A DNA stretch of 64,000 bases from JAWWPG01 sp033850885 (GCA_033850885.1 JAWWPG010000010.1:73541-137540), one strand, 5' to 3'. Shown: positions 18,058 to 28,036, numbered from the stretch's first letter. Notes: generated by a model not told the origin, from the letters alone. Numbers and translations: made by a program.

Positions 18058-20106
18058 ATGACGAACACAGAGCAAGCTGTGGAGGTGCGCGCGCTCGTCG
18101 AGCGCTCGAATCGACTTGGGGCCGATCCCAGGAACACCAACTACGCCGGGGGAAACACGTCCGTCAAGGCGGTCGCGGACGACCCGGTGACGTCTGAGCC
18201 CGTCGAGCTCTTGTGGGTCAAGGGGTCGGGCGGTGACCTCGGCACGCTCACCGCTGACGGGCTCGCCCTGCTACGTCTCGACCGGCTGCGGGCCCTCAGA
18301 GACGTCTATCCCGGCGTCGACCGCGAGGATGAGATGGTTGCCGCATTCGACTTCTGCCTTCACGGCAAGGGCGGAGCCGCGCCCTCCATCGACACGGCGA
18401 TGCACGGTCTCGTGGACGCCGTCCACGTCGACCACCTCCACCCCGACTCCGGGATTGCGCTGGCTACCTCGGCCGACGGGGAGAGACTTACCCGCGAGTG
18501 CTTCGGTGACCGGGTGGTCTGGGTGCCGTGGCGGCGCCCAGGATTCCAGCTTGGACTCGACATCGCCGCAGTCAAGGAGGCCAACCCGCAGGCGATCGGC
18601 TGTGTGCTCGGCGGCCACGGGATCACGGCCTGGGGCGAGACCAGCGACGAGTGCGAGGCGCGCTCGCTCGACATCATCCGGACCGCCGAGGCTTTCATCA
18701 TCGAGCACAGCGTGCGGGAGCCCTTCGGGCCGGTCGTCGACGGCTACCGGCCGCTGCCCGTCGACGAGCGGCGCCGCCGGGCAGCATCGCTGTTCCCACT
18801 GCTCCGCGGACTGGCGTCGACCGACCGACGGCAGGTGGGACACTTCACCGACAGTGACGCGGTGCTCGACTTCGTCGCCCGGGCCGAGCATCCGCGGTTG
18901 GCCGCCCTCGGGACCTCCTGCCCCGACCACTTCCTGCGGACCAAGGTGCGCCCCATGGTGCTGGACCTCCCGGCGGACGCACCGCTCGCCGAGGTGGAGA
19001 AGCGGCTGCGCGAGCTGCATCTCCGGTACCGGGAGGACTACCAGACGTACTACGAGCGGTACGCCGACAGCGTGACCCCTCCGATGCGTGGAGCGGACCC
19101 GGCGATCGTCCTGGTCCCCGGTGTCGGCATGTTCAGCTTCGGGGCCAACAAGCAGACGGCGCGAGTTGCCGGCGAGTTCTACGTCAACGCCATCAACGTC
19201 ATGCGCGGGGCGGAAGGGTTGTCGACGTACCAGCCGATCGACGAACGGGAGAAGTTCCGGATCGAGTACTGGGCGCTGGAGGAGGCCAAGCTGCAGCGGA
19301 TGCCCAAGCCGAAGCCGCTCGCCACGCGCGTCGCATTCGTGACCGGTGGTGGGTCCGGAATCGGGCGGGCGATCGCCCACCGGCTCGCCGCGGAAGGGGC
19401 ATGCGTGATCGTCGCCGACCGTGACGCAGACAACGCCGTCTCCGTGGCCGGGGAGATCGGCTCAGCCGATGTCGCGGTCGCGGTGACCGCCGACGTCACC
19501 GACGACGAGCAGGTCGCCGCGGCGATTCGTGAAGGGGTGCTCGCCTTCGGCGGTGTCGATCTCGTCGTCAACAACGCGGGGTTGTCGATCTCCAAACCGC
19601 TGCTCGAGACGACGACGAAGGACTGGGACGTCCAACACGATGTGATGGCGAAGGGCTCGTTCCTCGTGTCGCGGGAGGCGGCGCGGGTGATGGGCGAACA
19701 GGGGTTCGGAGGCGACATCGTCTACATCGCCAGCAAGAACGCGCTGTTCGCCGGCCCGAACAACGTCGCGTACGGCGCGGCCAAGGCCGACCAGGCGCAC
19801 CAGGTGCGGCTGCTCGCGGCCGAGCTCGGGGAGCAGGGGATCCGGGTCAACGGCGTCAACCCGGACGGCGTAGTCCGGGGCTCGGGCATCTTCTCGAGTG
19901 GCTGGGGTGCGCAGCGGGCCGCGGTCTACGGGGTCCCCGAGGACGAGCTCGGCGCCTTCTACGCGCAGCGCACTCTGCTGAAGCGGGAGGTCCTGCCGGA
20001 GCACGTCGCCAACGCGGTTTTCGTACTCACCGGCGGCGAGCTCTCTCACACCACGGGGCTGCACATCCCGGTCGATGCCGGCGTGGCCGCCGCATTCCTG
20101 CGGTGA
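18058..20106 (+). CDS. rhaEW: Bifunctional rhamnulose-1-phosphate aldolase / lactaldehyde dehydrogenase
   Basis: A 682-residue fusion of a class II aldolase and a short-chain dehydrogenase. The aldolase half (about residues 1-420) has NTNYAGGNTSVK, the zinc-site histidines in DAVHVDHLHPDS and LGGHGITAWG. The dehydrogenase half has the nucleotide site VTGGGSGIGRA and the YGAAKA catalytic Tyr-x-x-x-Lys. In the RhaEW/YuxG family the aldolase releases DHAP and L-lactaldehyde and the second domain oxidises the aldehyde to L-lactate. This explains the adjoining lactate oxidation operon. Confidence 0.9.
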   Translation: MTNTEQAVEVRALVERSNRLGADPRNTNYAGGNTSVKAVADDPVTSEPVELLWVKGSGGDLGTLTADGLALLRLDRLRALRDVYPGVDREDEMVAAFDFCLHGKGGAAPSIDTAMHGLVDAVHVDHLHPDSGIALATSADGERLTRECFGDRVVWVPWRRPGFQLGLDIAAVKEANPQAIGCVLGGHGITAWGETSDECEARSLDIIRTAEAFIIEHSVREPFGPVVDGYRPLPVDERRRRAASLFPLLRGLASTDRRQVGHFTDSDAVLDFVARAEHPRLAALGTSCPDHFLRTKVRPMVLDLPADAPLAEVEKRLRELHLRYREDYQTYYERYADSVTPPMRGADPAIVLVPGVGMFSFGANKQTARVAGEFYVNAINVMRGAEGLSTYQPIDEREKFRIEYWALEEAKLQRMPKPKPLATRVAFVTGGGSGIGRAIAHRLAAEGACVIVADRDADNAVSVAGEIGSADVAVAVTADVTDDEQVAAAIREGVLAFGGVDLVVNNAGLSISKPLLETTTKDWDVQHDVMAKGSFLVSREAARVMGEQGFGGDIVYIASKNALFAGPNNVAYGAAKADQAHQVRLLAAELGEQGIRVNGVNPDGVVRGSGIFSSGWGAQRAAVYGVPEDELGAFYAQRTLLKREVLPEHVANAVFVLTGGELSHTTGLHIPVDAGVAAAFLR

Positions 20107-20110
20107 GGAG

Positions 20111-21601
20111 GTGAGCCCCGGTGCGTCGGCCGCCTTTGCCGCCGTGGACCTGGGGGCGTCCAGCGGTCGGGTGATGGTCGGGCGAGTCGGCCGAGACCAC
20201 CTCTCGCTCGCCGAGACCAACCGCTTCCCGAACGTTCCGGTGGACGTGTGTGGAACCCTGCACTGGGACATTCTCGCGCTGTACAACGGGATTCTCGAGG
20301 GGCTGCGCGCGGCCGTGCGGGTCGCGCCGGCGCTGGCGGGCATCGGGATCGACTCCTGGGCCATCGACTACGGCCTGCTCGACGAGTCGGGCGAGCTCCT
20401 CGCCAACCCGGTGCACTACCGCGACCGCCGTACCGACGGTGTCATGGACGAGGTGCTCGCTCGAACCCCGGGGGAGCTTCTGTACCGGACCACGGGAGTC
20501 CAGCTGCTGCCGTTCAACACGGTCTTCCAGCTCGTTGCGGCCGCGGGGACGCCGATGCTTCGCAACGCGTCGAGGCTGCTGCTGATCCCAGACCTGTTGA
20601 GCTACTGGCTGACGGGATTGCTGGGCGCAGAGGTCACGAACGCGTCCACCACGCAGCTGCTGGATGTCACCACCCGCTCGTGGGCCACGGACCTGATGCG
20701 GCGCCTCGGGATCGAGCCCGCCCTGTTCCCGCCGCTGCGACACCCTGGTGATGCGGCCGGCGAGGTCACCGACCGGGTACGTCGCTTCCTCGGCGTCGAG
20801 GGCGACCTACCGGTGACCGCGGTGGGCTCGCACGACACGGCCTCGGCCGTCGTCGGTGTGCCCGCCTCCGGGACGCACTTCGCCTACATCTCGTGCGGGA
20901 CCTGGTCGCTCGCCGGGGTCGAGCTGGACCGGCCGATCCTGTCGGAGGAGGGCAGGCTGGCAAACTTCACCAACGAGGCTGGCGTCGACGGCACCGTCCG
21001 CTACCTGCGCAACGTGATGGGACTCTGGCTGCTTCAGGAGTCGCTCCGGACCTGGGCCGCCATCGGCCTGCCGGCCGACCTCCCGACGCTGCTCAACGAC
21101 GCGGCCCGGGTTCCGCGCTTCACCGCCCTGGTAGATCCCGACGACCCCGCGTTCCTCCCTCCCGGTGACATGCCCGCCCGCATCGCGGCCTTCTGCCAGC
21201 GGACCGGGCAGACGCCTCCGCAGAACCAGGCGGAGACCGTGAGGTGCATCCTGGACAGCCTTGCCCTGGCGTACCGGCGAGTGGTCCGGCAGGCGGCCGC
21301 GCTTTCCGGCGTCCCTGTCGAGGTCGTGCACATCGTCGGTGGCGGTGCGCGGAACGAGCTGTTGTGCCAGCTGACTGCGGATGCCTGCGCGCTGCCGGTC
21401 GTCGCCGGACCGGTCGAGGCTGCGGCGCTGGGGAATGTGCTCGTCCAGGCCCGCGCCGCTGGCGCCGCCCAGGGAGGCTTGGGCGAGCTGAGGGAGCTGA
21501 CCCGTCGTACCCAGGAGCTGAGACGCTATGTACCCGGCGACGACGAGCAGGCCTGGACCGCCGCCGCCGCGCGGCTGGCGCCCGCGAGCCGGCGTACCTA
21601 G
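20111..21601 (+). CDS. rhaB: Rhamnulokinase
   Basis: A 496-residue FGGY-family sugar kinase that phosphorylates L-rhamnulose. It has the N-terminal ATP loop AAVDLGASSGRVMVG, DSWAIDYGLLD, the GSHDTASAVVGVP turn and the C-terminal HIVGGGARNELLCQLTADA. The GTG at 20111, four bases after the aldolase stop, is chosen because conserved sequence begins at once. AGGAG directly abuts it, so the exact start is uncertain and ATG 20075 is an alternative. It is the last gene of the rhamnose operon. Confidence 0.9.
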   Translation: MSPGASAAFAAVDLGASSGRVMVGRVGRDHLSLAETNRFPNVPVDVCGTLHWDILALYNGILEGLRAAVRVAPALAGIGIDSWAIDYGLLDESGELLANPVHYRDRRTDGVMDEVLARTPGELLYRTTGVQLLPFNTVFQLVAAAGTPMLRNASRLLLIPDLLSYWLTGLLGAEVTNASTTQLLDVTTRSWATDLMRRLGIEPALFPPLRHPGDAAGEVTDRVRRFLGVEGDLPVTAVGSHDTASAVVGVPASGTHFAYISCGTWSLAGVELDRPILSEEGRLANFTNEAGVDGTVRYLRNVMGLWLLQESLRTWAAIGLPADLPTLLNDAARVPRFTALVDPDDPAFLPPGDMPARIAAFCQRTGQTPPQNQAETVRCILDSLALAYRRVVRQAAALSGVPVEVVHIVGGGARNELLCQLTADACALPVVAGPVEAAALGNVLVQARAAGAAQGGLGELRELTRRTQELRRYVPGDDEQAWTAAAARLAPASRRT

Positions 21602-21683
21602 CCGAAGCAACCGCCGGGAGGGGTCGCCGGAGGCCGGCCTGATCTGCCGAGAGTGTCGCCAGGACCGTTCAAAAACGGCATGT

Positions 21684-23954
21684 ATGGTCGTCTCCGTGAT
21701 CCTGCGAAGAGTGCTGGGCAGCTCCTGGCTGCCGATGATCGCGGCGCTGTTGGGGATCCTTCTGATCCTCGCCGACCGGAACGTCTCGGCCGGCGACCTC
21801 GCTAAGTTCGTCGCCTTCCTGGCCCTGACGGTCGCGTTGCCGGGTGTCTTCACGTGGCGGCTCCTGTTGGCCCACCTGCACGCAGGCGAAGCCGACTCTC
21901 CGACCTGGTTGGAGGATCTCTCGCTCGGGACCATCTTCGGTTTCGGTGTGCAGCTGCCCGTCTACCTGCTCGGCGTCTGGATCAACATCCCGTTGCTCTT
22001 CCTCGTGCTCCCGGTGGTCGTCATCGTCCTCTCGCTGGCGACCGCCTTCGGGCGTCGTACCTGGACGCTGCCGACCAGGCAGATCGACGTCAGGGTCTCG
22101 TGGTCGCTCGCGGCCATCATGCTGTACGGCGTCGCCTGGCTCGGGCGCTACATCTGGCCCCTGCACCCGCTGACGATACCGGCGTACCGGACGCCACGCG
22201 TGGACGAGACGTTCCACGAGGCCCTCATCTCCGAGCTCGTGAACCGGTTCCCGCCACAGATCCCGTACCTGCTGGGGACACCGCTGAACTACCACTGGTT
22301 CGCGCACGCCCAGATGGCCGCCGACCATTGGGCGACCGGGCTGGCCAGCCCCGAGATGCTGACCGAGCTGATGCCATCGGCGCTGCTCGCCCTCACCGTG
22401 CTGGGGCTCGGAGCCGTCGCTCTGCGGCTGACGAGCCGCTCTCTCGCCGCGGTCGTCGCGCCTGGGCTCCTGGTGGCCGGAGGGTTCTGCCTGATGGGGC
22501 CGCACTACGACGCGGGCGCCATCACCGAGCCTTACCTGTCGTGGAGGTTCGTCTCGAGCCCCTCTCAGGCGTACGGCTTCATGATGGCGCTGCCGGCCAT
22601 CATGTTGATCCTCGAGGTGCTGCGACCCGACCGGAAGCCGCACCGGCTCACCTGGGTGACCCTTGCCCTGGCCCTCCTTGCTCTGTCCGGCTCGAAGGCG
22701 ACTTTCATGCCGATCTTCGTCTGCGGAGGGATCGGGCTCGTGCTCGTCCAGCTCCTGCTCACGCACAGGTTCGACAAGAGAGCTGTGGGACTTGCCGGCC
22801 TGCTCGTCGCCGCGGCTGTCTTTGCCCAGCTGGTGATCCTCGGCGGAAGCACTGGCGCTCTTGCACTGGACCCGTTCCGCACCGTCCAGACTGCCCTGGC
22901 GAAGCAGCACATCCCCGTCAGCCACGGGACGGAGCTGGCGATGACGGTCACTCTCCTGATCGGATGGCTGCTGTACGGCGCGGGCGTCTTCGGGCTGCTC
23001 CGCAACAAGCTATGGCGTGATCCCCGCACCGTGTTCATGGTGATCTGCATCCCGGCAGGAGTCTCTGTCGCGTTCCTCTTCTTCCGTTCCGGGCTCAGCC
23101 AGCTGTGGTTCCAGCGGTCGGTCGCCGAGCTCGTCGTCCTGCTGTCCGCCTGGGGCCTCACTCAGCTGGTGCCCAGTCCGGTGCCGCAGCGGCTGGGGCT
23201 TTACCTCGCGGGCCTTGCCGCGGGCGCGGGGCTGGCGGCGTATCTGGTCAGCGCATACGCGGAACGGGGCAACGGGGTAGTCATCAAGGCGACCGAGGCC
23301 GAGGTCGTTGCCACGGCGTTGGCGCCGTTCCTGGTGGTGGCCGTGTATTTCTTAGGTCGCCTCGTCCTGGGGGCGGCACATCGTCCGCGACCGGGGCCCG
23401 TCATGCTGCTGGCGGTGCTGCTCGGCCTCGGGCTCACGCACGTCTACTCGCTGGCGTACGACACCGTCTCCCAGAGGAGCGAGCACCATCTCCCACCGCC
23501 CAAGCCCCAGTTCGCGCCGGGCGGCGTCGACGCCGCCACCTGGATCGCCGACCACTCCGGCCGGTACGACATCGTGGCCACCAACGCGCATTGCCGGCTG
23601 CCCGATACTGCGCTGTGCGACAACCGGAACTTCTGGGTGTCGGCGTACACCCAGCGCCGAGTCGTCATCGAAGGATGGGGCTACACCACAATCACCAACG
23701 CGGGCTACTCCGACACCGCCCGCAACCAGAACATCCCGAACCCTTACCCGGAGCGCCTCAAGATCAACGATGCGGCCTTCGAGAACCCCTCGCCCACGAC
23801 CGTGAACCGGCTCGTCAACACGTACGGCGTCAAGTTCCTCTTCGTCGACAAGCAGTATCCCGCCGACGTCCCTGGCATGAAGGCGTTGAAGCCGCTCCTG
23901 CACAAGAAGTTCCAGAACCACAACTACGTCGTCTTCAAGGTGGCTCCGAACTAA
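21684..23954 (+). CDS. Large polytopic membrane protein, GT-C glycosyltransferase-like
   Basis: A 756-residue protein with about a dozen hydrophobic segments in the first 600 residues and a soluble C-terminal part. The first large loop contains RVDETFHEALISELVNRFPP and NYHWFAHAQMAADHW, acidic and His residues placed as in lipid-linked-sugar (GT-C) transferases. The C-terminal domain has YDIVATNAHCRLPD and VKFLFVDKQYP. It precedes the sugar-nucleotide genes by 15 bases. ATG 21684 fits the membrane start; GTG 21696 is possible. Enzymatic activity is inferred from topology and context. Confidence 0.6.
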   Translation: MVVSVILRRVLGSSWLPMIAALLGILLILADRNVSAGDLAKFVAFLALTVALPGVFTWRLLLAHLHAGEADSPTWLEDLSLGTIFGFGVQLPVYLLGVWINIPLLFLVLPVVVIVLSLATAFGRRTWTLPTRQIDVRVSWSLAAIMLYGVAWLGRYIWPLHPLTIPAYRTPRVDETFHEALISELVNRFPPQIPYLLGTPLNYHWFAHAQMAADHWATGLASPEMLTELMPSALLALTVLGLGAVALRLTSRSLAAVVAPGLLVAGGFCLMGPHYDAGAITEPYLSWRFVSSPSQAYGFMMALPAIMLILEVLRPDRKPHRLTWVTLALALLALSGSKATFMPIFVCGGIGLVLVQLLLTHRFDKRAVGLAGLLVAAAVFAQLVILGGSTGALALDPFRTVQTALAKQHIPVSHGTELAMTVTLLIGWLLYGAGVFGLLRNKLWRDPRTVFMVICIPAGVSVAFLFFRSGLSQLWFQRSVAELVVLLSAWGLTQLVPSPVPQRLGLYLAGLAAGAGLAAYLVSAYAERGNGVVIKATEAEVVATALAPFLVVAVYFLGRLVLGAAHRPRPGPVMLLAVLLGLGLTHVYSLAYDTVSQRSEHHLPPPKPQFAPGGVDAATWIADHSGRYDIVATNAHCRLPDTALCDNRNFWVSAYTQRRVVIEGWGYTTITNAGYSDTARNQNIPNPYPERLKINDAAFENPSPTTVNRLVNTYGVKFLFVDKQYPADVPGMKALKPLLHKKFQNHNYVVFKVAPN

Positions 23955-23969
23955 GGGAATACTGGTCGC

Positions 23970-24881
23970 ATGCGTGGAATCATCCTGGCGGGCGGCGCCG
24001 GAACGAGGCTGCACCCGATCACGCGTGGCGTGAGCAAGCAGCTGCTCCCGGTCTACGACAAGCCGATGATCTACTACCCCTTGTCGACGCTCATGCTCGC
24101 GGGGATCCGCGACGTGCTGGTGATCACCACCCCGCACGAGGCGCCGGCCTTCGAACGCCTGCTAGGTGACGGGTCACAGTTCGGGGTGTCGATCGCGTAC
24201 GCCCGCCAGCCGGAGCCGACCGGGTTGGCGCAGGCGTTCGTCATCGGTGCGGACTTCGTCGCAAAGGACCGGTGTGCGCTGATCCTGGGTGACAACATCT
24301 TCTACGGGCAGGGGCTCGGCCTTCAGCTCAAGCGCTACGCCGATGTCGAAGGCGCGGCCATCTTCGCCTACTGGGTCACCGACCCGCAGGCATACGGGGT
24401 GGTGGAGTTCGACGCTCGGGGCCGTGCGCTCTCCCTCGAGGAGAAGCCGACCTCCCCACGCAGCAACTACGCCGTCCCGGGCCTGTACTTCTACGACAAC
24501 GATGTCGTCGACATCGCAAAGAACCTCAAGCCTTCGGCGCGAGGGGAGTACGAGATCACCGGTGTCAATCAGGTCTATCTCGACCGGAACGCCCTACAGG
24601 TCGAGGCTCTGCCGCGGGGCACGGCCTGGTTGGACACGGGGACGTTCGAGTCGCTCAACGACGCCAGCAACTTCATCCGCACCGTGGAGAAGCGCCAAGG
24701 GCTGAAGATCGGTGCGCCCGAGGAAGTTGCGTGGCGGCGCGGCTTCCTGACCGACGACGAGCTCCGCGACCGCGCCGAGGGGATGCTCAAGAGCGGTTAC
24801 GGCCAGTACCTGCTGGGCCTGCTGGAGCGCCGAGACCTGCAGTGGAGCAGATCCCATCCGAGTCCGGCTGGCGGCCGCTGA
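23970..24881 (+). CDS. rmlA: Glucose-1-phosphate thymidylyltransferase
   Basis: RmlA makes dTDP-glucose from dTTP and glucose-1-phosphate. The 303-residue protein carries GGAGTRLHPITRGVSKQLLP at the N-terminus, YDKPMIYYPL, the LGDNIFYG motif, and the VEALPRGTAWLDTGTFESL block. Length and motifs match the long RmlA form. It converges on rmlB across a palindromic spacer rather than forming the usual co-directional pair. Confidence 0.95.
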   Translation: MRGIILAGGAGTRLHPITRGVSKQLLPVYDKPMIYYPLSTLMLAGIRDVLVITTPHEAPAFERLLGDGSQFGVSIAYARQPEPTGLAQAFVIGADFVAKDRCALILGDNIFYGQGLGLQLKRYADVEGAAIFAYWVTDPQAYGVVEFDARGRALSLEEKPTSPRSNYAVPGLYFYDNDVVDIAKNLKPSARGEYEITGVNQVYLDRNALQVEALPRGTAWLDTGTFESLNDASNFIRTVEKRQGLKIGAPEEVAWRRGFLTDDELRDRAEGMLKSGYGQYLLGLLERRDLQWSRSHPSPAGGR

Positions 24882-24974
24882 GGCGGTTTGCTCGGGGGCG
24901 TCAATCGAACTCAGCACCGAGATCCGGCGGGCGCTGAGCCACTGGTCAGCAGACACCCCCGCCCGCCCGGGTGC

Positions 24975-25053
24975 GTTTGCCTGGCTTGCCAGGCAAACAC
25001 GCCGTTTGCCACCCAGGCCTGCCTGGCAAACGGATCCGCCTGGCTTGCCAGGC
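24975..25053. repeat. Palindrome cluster in the rmlA-rmlB convergent junction
   Basis: Three hairpins occur within 80 bases: a 24-bp palindrome with 11-bp arms (GTTTGCCTGGC, 24975-24998), a 9-bp stem CGTTTGCCA/TGGCAAACG (25003-25032), and GCCTGGCTTGCCAGGC (25038-25053). The CCTGGC/GCCAGG(CAAAC) unit also occurs in the 3242-3545 cluster, also between convergent genes. No gene is supported in 24882-25109. Confidence 0.78.
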
Positions 25054-25109
25054 AAACCCCCGAACGGGCGACACCCTGGCGCCCCGACGACGGCACCACC
25101 CAAACGGCC

Positions 25110-26099
25110 CTACCGGGTCAGGGCAGCGCGCGTCTTGAGTGGCTCCCACCACTCCCGGTTGCCGGCGTACCACGCCACGGTGTCCGCCAGCCCGTCAGCG
25201 AAGTCGACGGCCGGTGCGTAGCCGAGCTCCTCGCCGATCTTGGTGATGTCCAGCGAGTAACGCAGGTCATGGCCGAGCCGATCCTCGACCAGGACCACGC
25301 TGTCCCAGGTGGCACCGCAGGCCTGGAGAAGCCTCTCGGTCAGCTCGCGGTTGGTGAGCTCGGTGCCACCGCCGATGTTGTAGACCTCCCCGGGACGTCC
25401 CTTCTCCAGCACCAGGTGGATTGCGCGGCAATGGTCGTCGACGTGCAACCAGTCACGGATATTGGCGCCTTCGCCGTACAGCGGAACCTTGGCACCGTCG
25501 ATCAGATTCGTGACGAACAACGGGATGACCTTCTCGGGAAACTGGTACGGCCCGTAGTTGTTCGAGCAACGCGTGATGCACACGGGTAACCCGTGGGTGC
25601 GGAAGTAGGACCGGGCGATCAGGTCGCTGCCGGCCTTCGACGCGGAGTACGGCGAGTTCGGCTCGAGGGGCTGGCTCTCGTCCCAACTGCCGCTCGCGAT
25701 GGAGCCGTACACCTCGTCCGTCGACACGTGCACGAACTTGTCGATGCCATGCCTCAGCACGGAGTCCAGCAGCGTCTGGGTGCCGACGACGTTCGTCATG
25801 ACGAAGTCGGCGGCGCCGAGGATCGACCTGTCGACGTGGCTCTCGGCGGCGAAGTGCACGACCACGTCGGCCTCGCCGCTCAGGCTGTCGACGAGAGATC
25901 GGTCCAGGATGTCGCCCTCGACGAACCGAAGCCTGTCATCGTCTCGCACCGGCGCCAGGTTGGCGATATTCCCCGCATACGTGAGCTTGTCGAGCACGGT
26001 GATGCGGTCGGGTACAGACATCCCCCACGCGTCGCCGAGCACCCGGCGGACATAGTGGCTCCCGATGAAGCCGGCTCCTCCGGTGACGAGGATCCTCAT
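25110..26099 (-). CDS. rmlB: dTDP-glucose 4,6-dehydratase
   Basis: RmlB converts dTDP-glucose to dTDP-4-keto-6-deoxyglucose. The 329-residue extended SDR has the NAD loop TGGAGFIGSHYVRR, HFAAESHVDRSI, the catalytic YSASKAGSD and TRCSNNYGPYQFPEK, all characteristic of RmlB. It overlaps the upstream methyltransferase gene by four bases. No rmlC or rmlD is present in the window, so its product probably goes to the transaminase encoded at 26885-28036. Confidence 0.95.
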   Translation of the reverse strand: MRILVTGGAGFIGSHYVRRVLGDAWGMSVPDRITVLDKLTYAGNIANLAPVRDDDRLRFVEGDILDRSLVDSLSGEADVVVHFAAESHVDRSILGAADFVMTNVVGTQTLLDSVLRHGIDKFVHVSTDEVYGSIASGSWDESQPLEPNSPYSASKAGSDLIARSYFRTHGLPVCITRCSNNYGPYQFPEKVIPLFVTNLIDGAKVPLYGEGANIRDWLHVDDHCRAIHLVLEKGRPGEVYNIGGGTELTNRELTERLLQACGATWDSVVLVEDRLGHDLRYSLDITKIGEELGYAPAVDFADGLADTVAWYAGNREWWEPLKTRAALTR

Positions 26100-26872
26100 G
26101 CGTCGCTCTCTCCTTCCTCAGGTACGTCCGATGTATGACGGCCTCGGCGACCGTCTTTGACCGCCGCAACCAGCACGGAGGACCCGAAGGGCATGTCACG
26201 GGTGCGCAGCAGCCTCTGCTCGGCTCGAGTCAGCGCCATGAACAGCCGGTCCATGGCCGGAGATACCTGCGGCAGCCGGCTGGCCTCCGGCCCGGGCCCG
26301 CGCCGCAGCCGCCGTACCACGCGCTCGGCGGCGAAGAACGGGAACACCGCGCCGAACGCGTACGTGACCCGGAGCACGGTCAGGTCGGTCTGCCGAACTG
26401 CCGCGAGCAAGCGCCGCTTCGTGTAGCGCCGGTAGTGCCCGGCTCGTACGTCGTGGTCGGACCACGCCCACTGGTAGGCCGGCACCGACATCAGCAGCCG
26501 CCCGCCGGGAGCCAACACCCGGGCGAGCTCCCGGATGGCCACGGACTCGGGGTCGCAGTGCTCCAACACGTCGAAAGCCGCTACTACGTCGAAAGCCCCG
26601 TCCGGGAACGGCAGCGCGAGCGCAGAGGCGCAGGTGCCGCGCCCGGGCCTCAACCCACGTGGGTCGACGTCGATCGTGAACCGGTCGTGCGCGCCCTGCA
26701 TCCACCCCACGCTCGGCCCGTCGGCGCTGCCCACGTCGAGCACCCGAGATGGATCGCCGAGAAAGCCCCCCAGGGCGGTCCCGAGGAGTCCGGCCCGGGC
26801 GCGGTACCACCAGTAGTCCGGCTGCTCGAGCGATGACGACCCGGACTGCGTCGGAGAGGCCACGTCTGTCAC
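26096..26872 (-). CDS. SAM-dependent methyltransferase (class I)
   Basis: A 258-residue class I methyltransferase. The SAM-binding motif I reads RVLDVGSADGPSVGW near residue 40. PFPDGAFDVVAAFDVLEHCD marks motifs II and III, and LAPGGRLLMSVPAYQWAWSD follows. A basic stretch and a hydrophobic segment are seen after residue 150. Genes of this type in glycan clusters methylate sugars or lipid carriers. It lies between rmlB and the transaminase on the same strand. The exact acceptor cannot be told from sequence. Confidence 0.8.
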   Translation of the reverse strand: MTDVASPTQSGSSSLEQPDYWWYRARAGLLGTALGGFLGDPSRVLDVGSADGPSVGWMQGAHDRFTIDVDPRGLRPGRGTCASALALPFPDGAFDVVAAFDVLEHCDPESVAIRELARVLAPGGRLLMSVPAYQWAWSDHDVRAGHYRRYTKRRLLAAVRQTDLTVLRVTYAFGAVFPFFAAERVVRRLRRGPGPEASRLPQVSPAMDRLFMALTRAEQRLLRTRDMPFGSSVLVAAVKDGRRGRHTSDVPEEGESDA

Positions 26873-26884
26873 TGTAGGCGTCGT

Positions 26885-28036
26885 TCAGGCGGCCGCGGCG
26901 AGCGCGCGCAGGAACGACTCCACGACCCGCTCGGAGTCCGCGTCCGTAAGGTTGTTGTAGAAGGGCAGCCTGATCAGCCGGCCACTGACGTCGTCCGTCA
27001 CCGGGCACTCGGTCTCGACGGCGGAGAACCGGCGGCCCGCGTCGGAGCTGTGCAGCGGGACGTAGTGGAACGTCGCCTGGATCCCATCGCCTCGCATCTT
27101 GGCGAGCACGGAGTCCCGGGTCGGACGGTCCTTCAGCAGCAGGTAGAACATGTGGTACGCGATTCGGCAGCTGTCGGGAACCACGGGCAGCCGCAGCTCG
27201 AGCTCGTCGGCGAGCGGAGCCAGCGCTCGCTCGTAGCGCTCGTAGACGTCACGCCGCTTGGCCTGGATGGCCTCCGACTTCTCCAGCTGGGCGCACAGAT
27301 ACGCCGCGAGGATATCGGAGAGACCGAAGGACGAGCCGGTGTCCTTCCAGGAGTACTTGTCCACCTGGCCGAGGAAGAAGGCTCGCCGGTTCGTGCCCTT
27401 GTCGTAGAGCACCCGAGCCCGGTCGACGTCGCGGGCGTCGTTGAGGACGAGCGCCCCGCCCTCACCACAATTGATGTTCTTGGTCTCGTGGAAGCTCAGC
27501 GTCGAGAACCTGCCGAGACTGCCGAGCGGCTGGTCGTGCCAGCTGGCGAACAACCCGTGGGCGTTGTCCTCGATGACGGCGACGTCGGGCCGTCCGGCGA
27601 GCGCCTTGCGGATGCCGTCGACGTCGCACGCGACCCCGGCGTAGTGGACGGGGACGACCGCCCGGACGGTGTCGTCGAGCAACGTCGCCAGATGTCGTGC
27701 GTCGAGACCGAGGGTCTCCGGCTCGATGTCACAGAAGAGCAGCTTCGCGCCCTGCCGGGCGAAGGCCAACGCGGTCGTCGTGAACGTGAACGACGGGACG
27801 ATCACCGAGTCGCCTGGCCGCAGGTCGAGCATCAAGGACGTCAGCTCGAGGGCCGACGTGCACGACGTGGTGAGCAGGACCTCCTCGGCGCCGCTCCACT
27901 CGAGCAGCATCTCGATCGAGCGCTTCGAGAACGGTCCCGATGTCGACATGTGCCCGCTGTCGACCGCCTGCCTGATGTACTCGAGCTCCGCGCCTTCGAC
28001 GCAGGCCCGGTTGAATGGAATGTCTGAAGAGGGCAT
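26885..28036 (-). CDS. dTDP-4-amino-4,6-dideoxygalactose transaminase (WecE/RffA type)
   Basis: A 383-residue PLP-dependent sugar aminotransferase of the DegT/DnrJ/EryC1 family. The N-terminal IPFNRACVEGAELEYIRQA and the STSGPFSKRS stretch are those of WecE. PLP residues are seen in TTSCTSALEL, VPVHYAGVACD, EDNAHGLFA and the catalytic lysine in FHETKNINCGEGG. In WecE the keto sugar made by RmlB becomes dTDP-4-amino-4,6-dideoxygalactose. FdtB- or QdtB-like specificity for a 3-amino sugar is less likely but possible. Confidence 0.82.
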   Translation of the reverse strand: MPSSDIPFNRACVEGAELEYIRQAVDSGHMSTSGPFSKRSIEMLLEWSGAEEVLLTTSCTSALELTSLMLDLRPGDSVIVPSFTFTTTALAFARQGAKLLFCDIEPETLGLDARHLATLLDDTVRAVVPVHYAGVACDVDGIRKALAGRPDVAVIEDNAHGLFASWHDQPLGSLGRFSTLSFHETKNINCGEGGALVLNDARDVDRARVLYDKGTNRRAFFLGQVDKYSWKDTGSSFGLSDILAAYLCAQLEKSEAIQAKRRDVYERYERALAPLADELELRLPVVPDSCRIAYHMFYLLLKDRPTRDSVLAKMRGDGIQATFHYVPLHSSDAGRRFSAVETECPVTDDVSGRLIRLPFYNNLTDADSERVVESFLRALAAAA

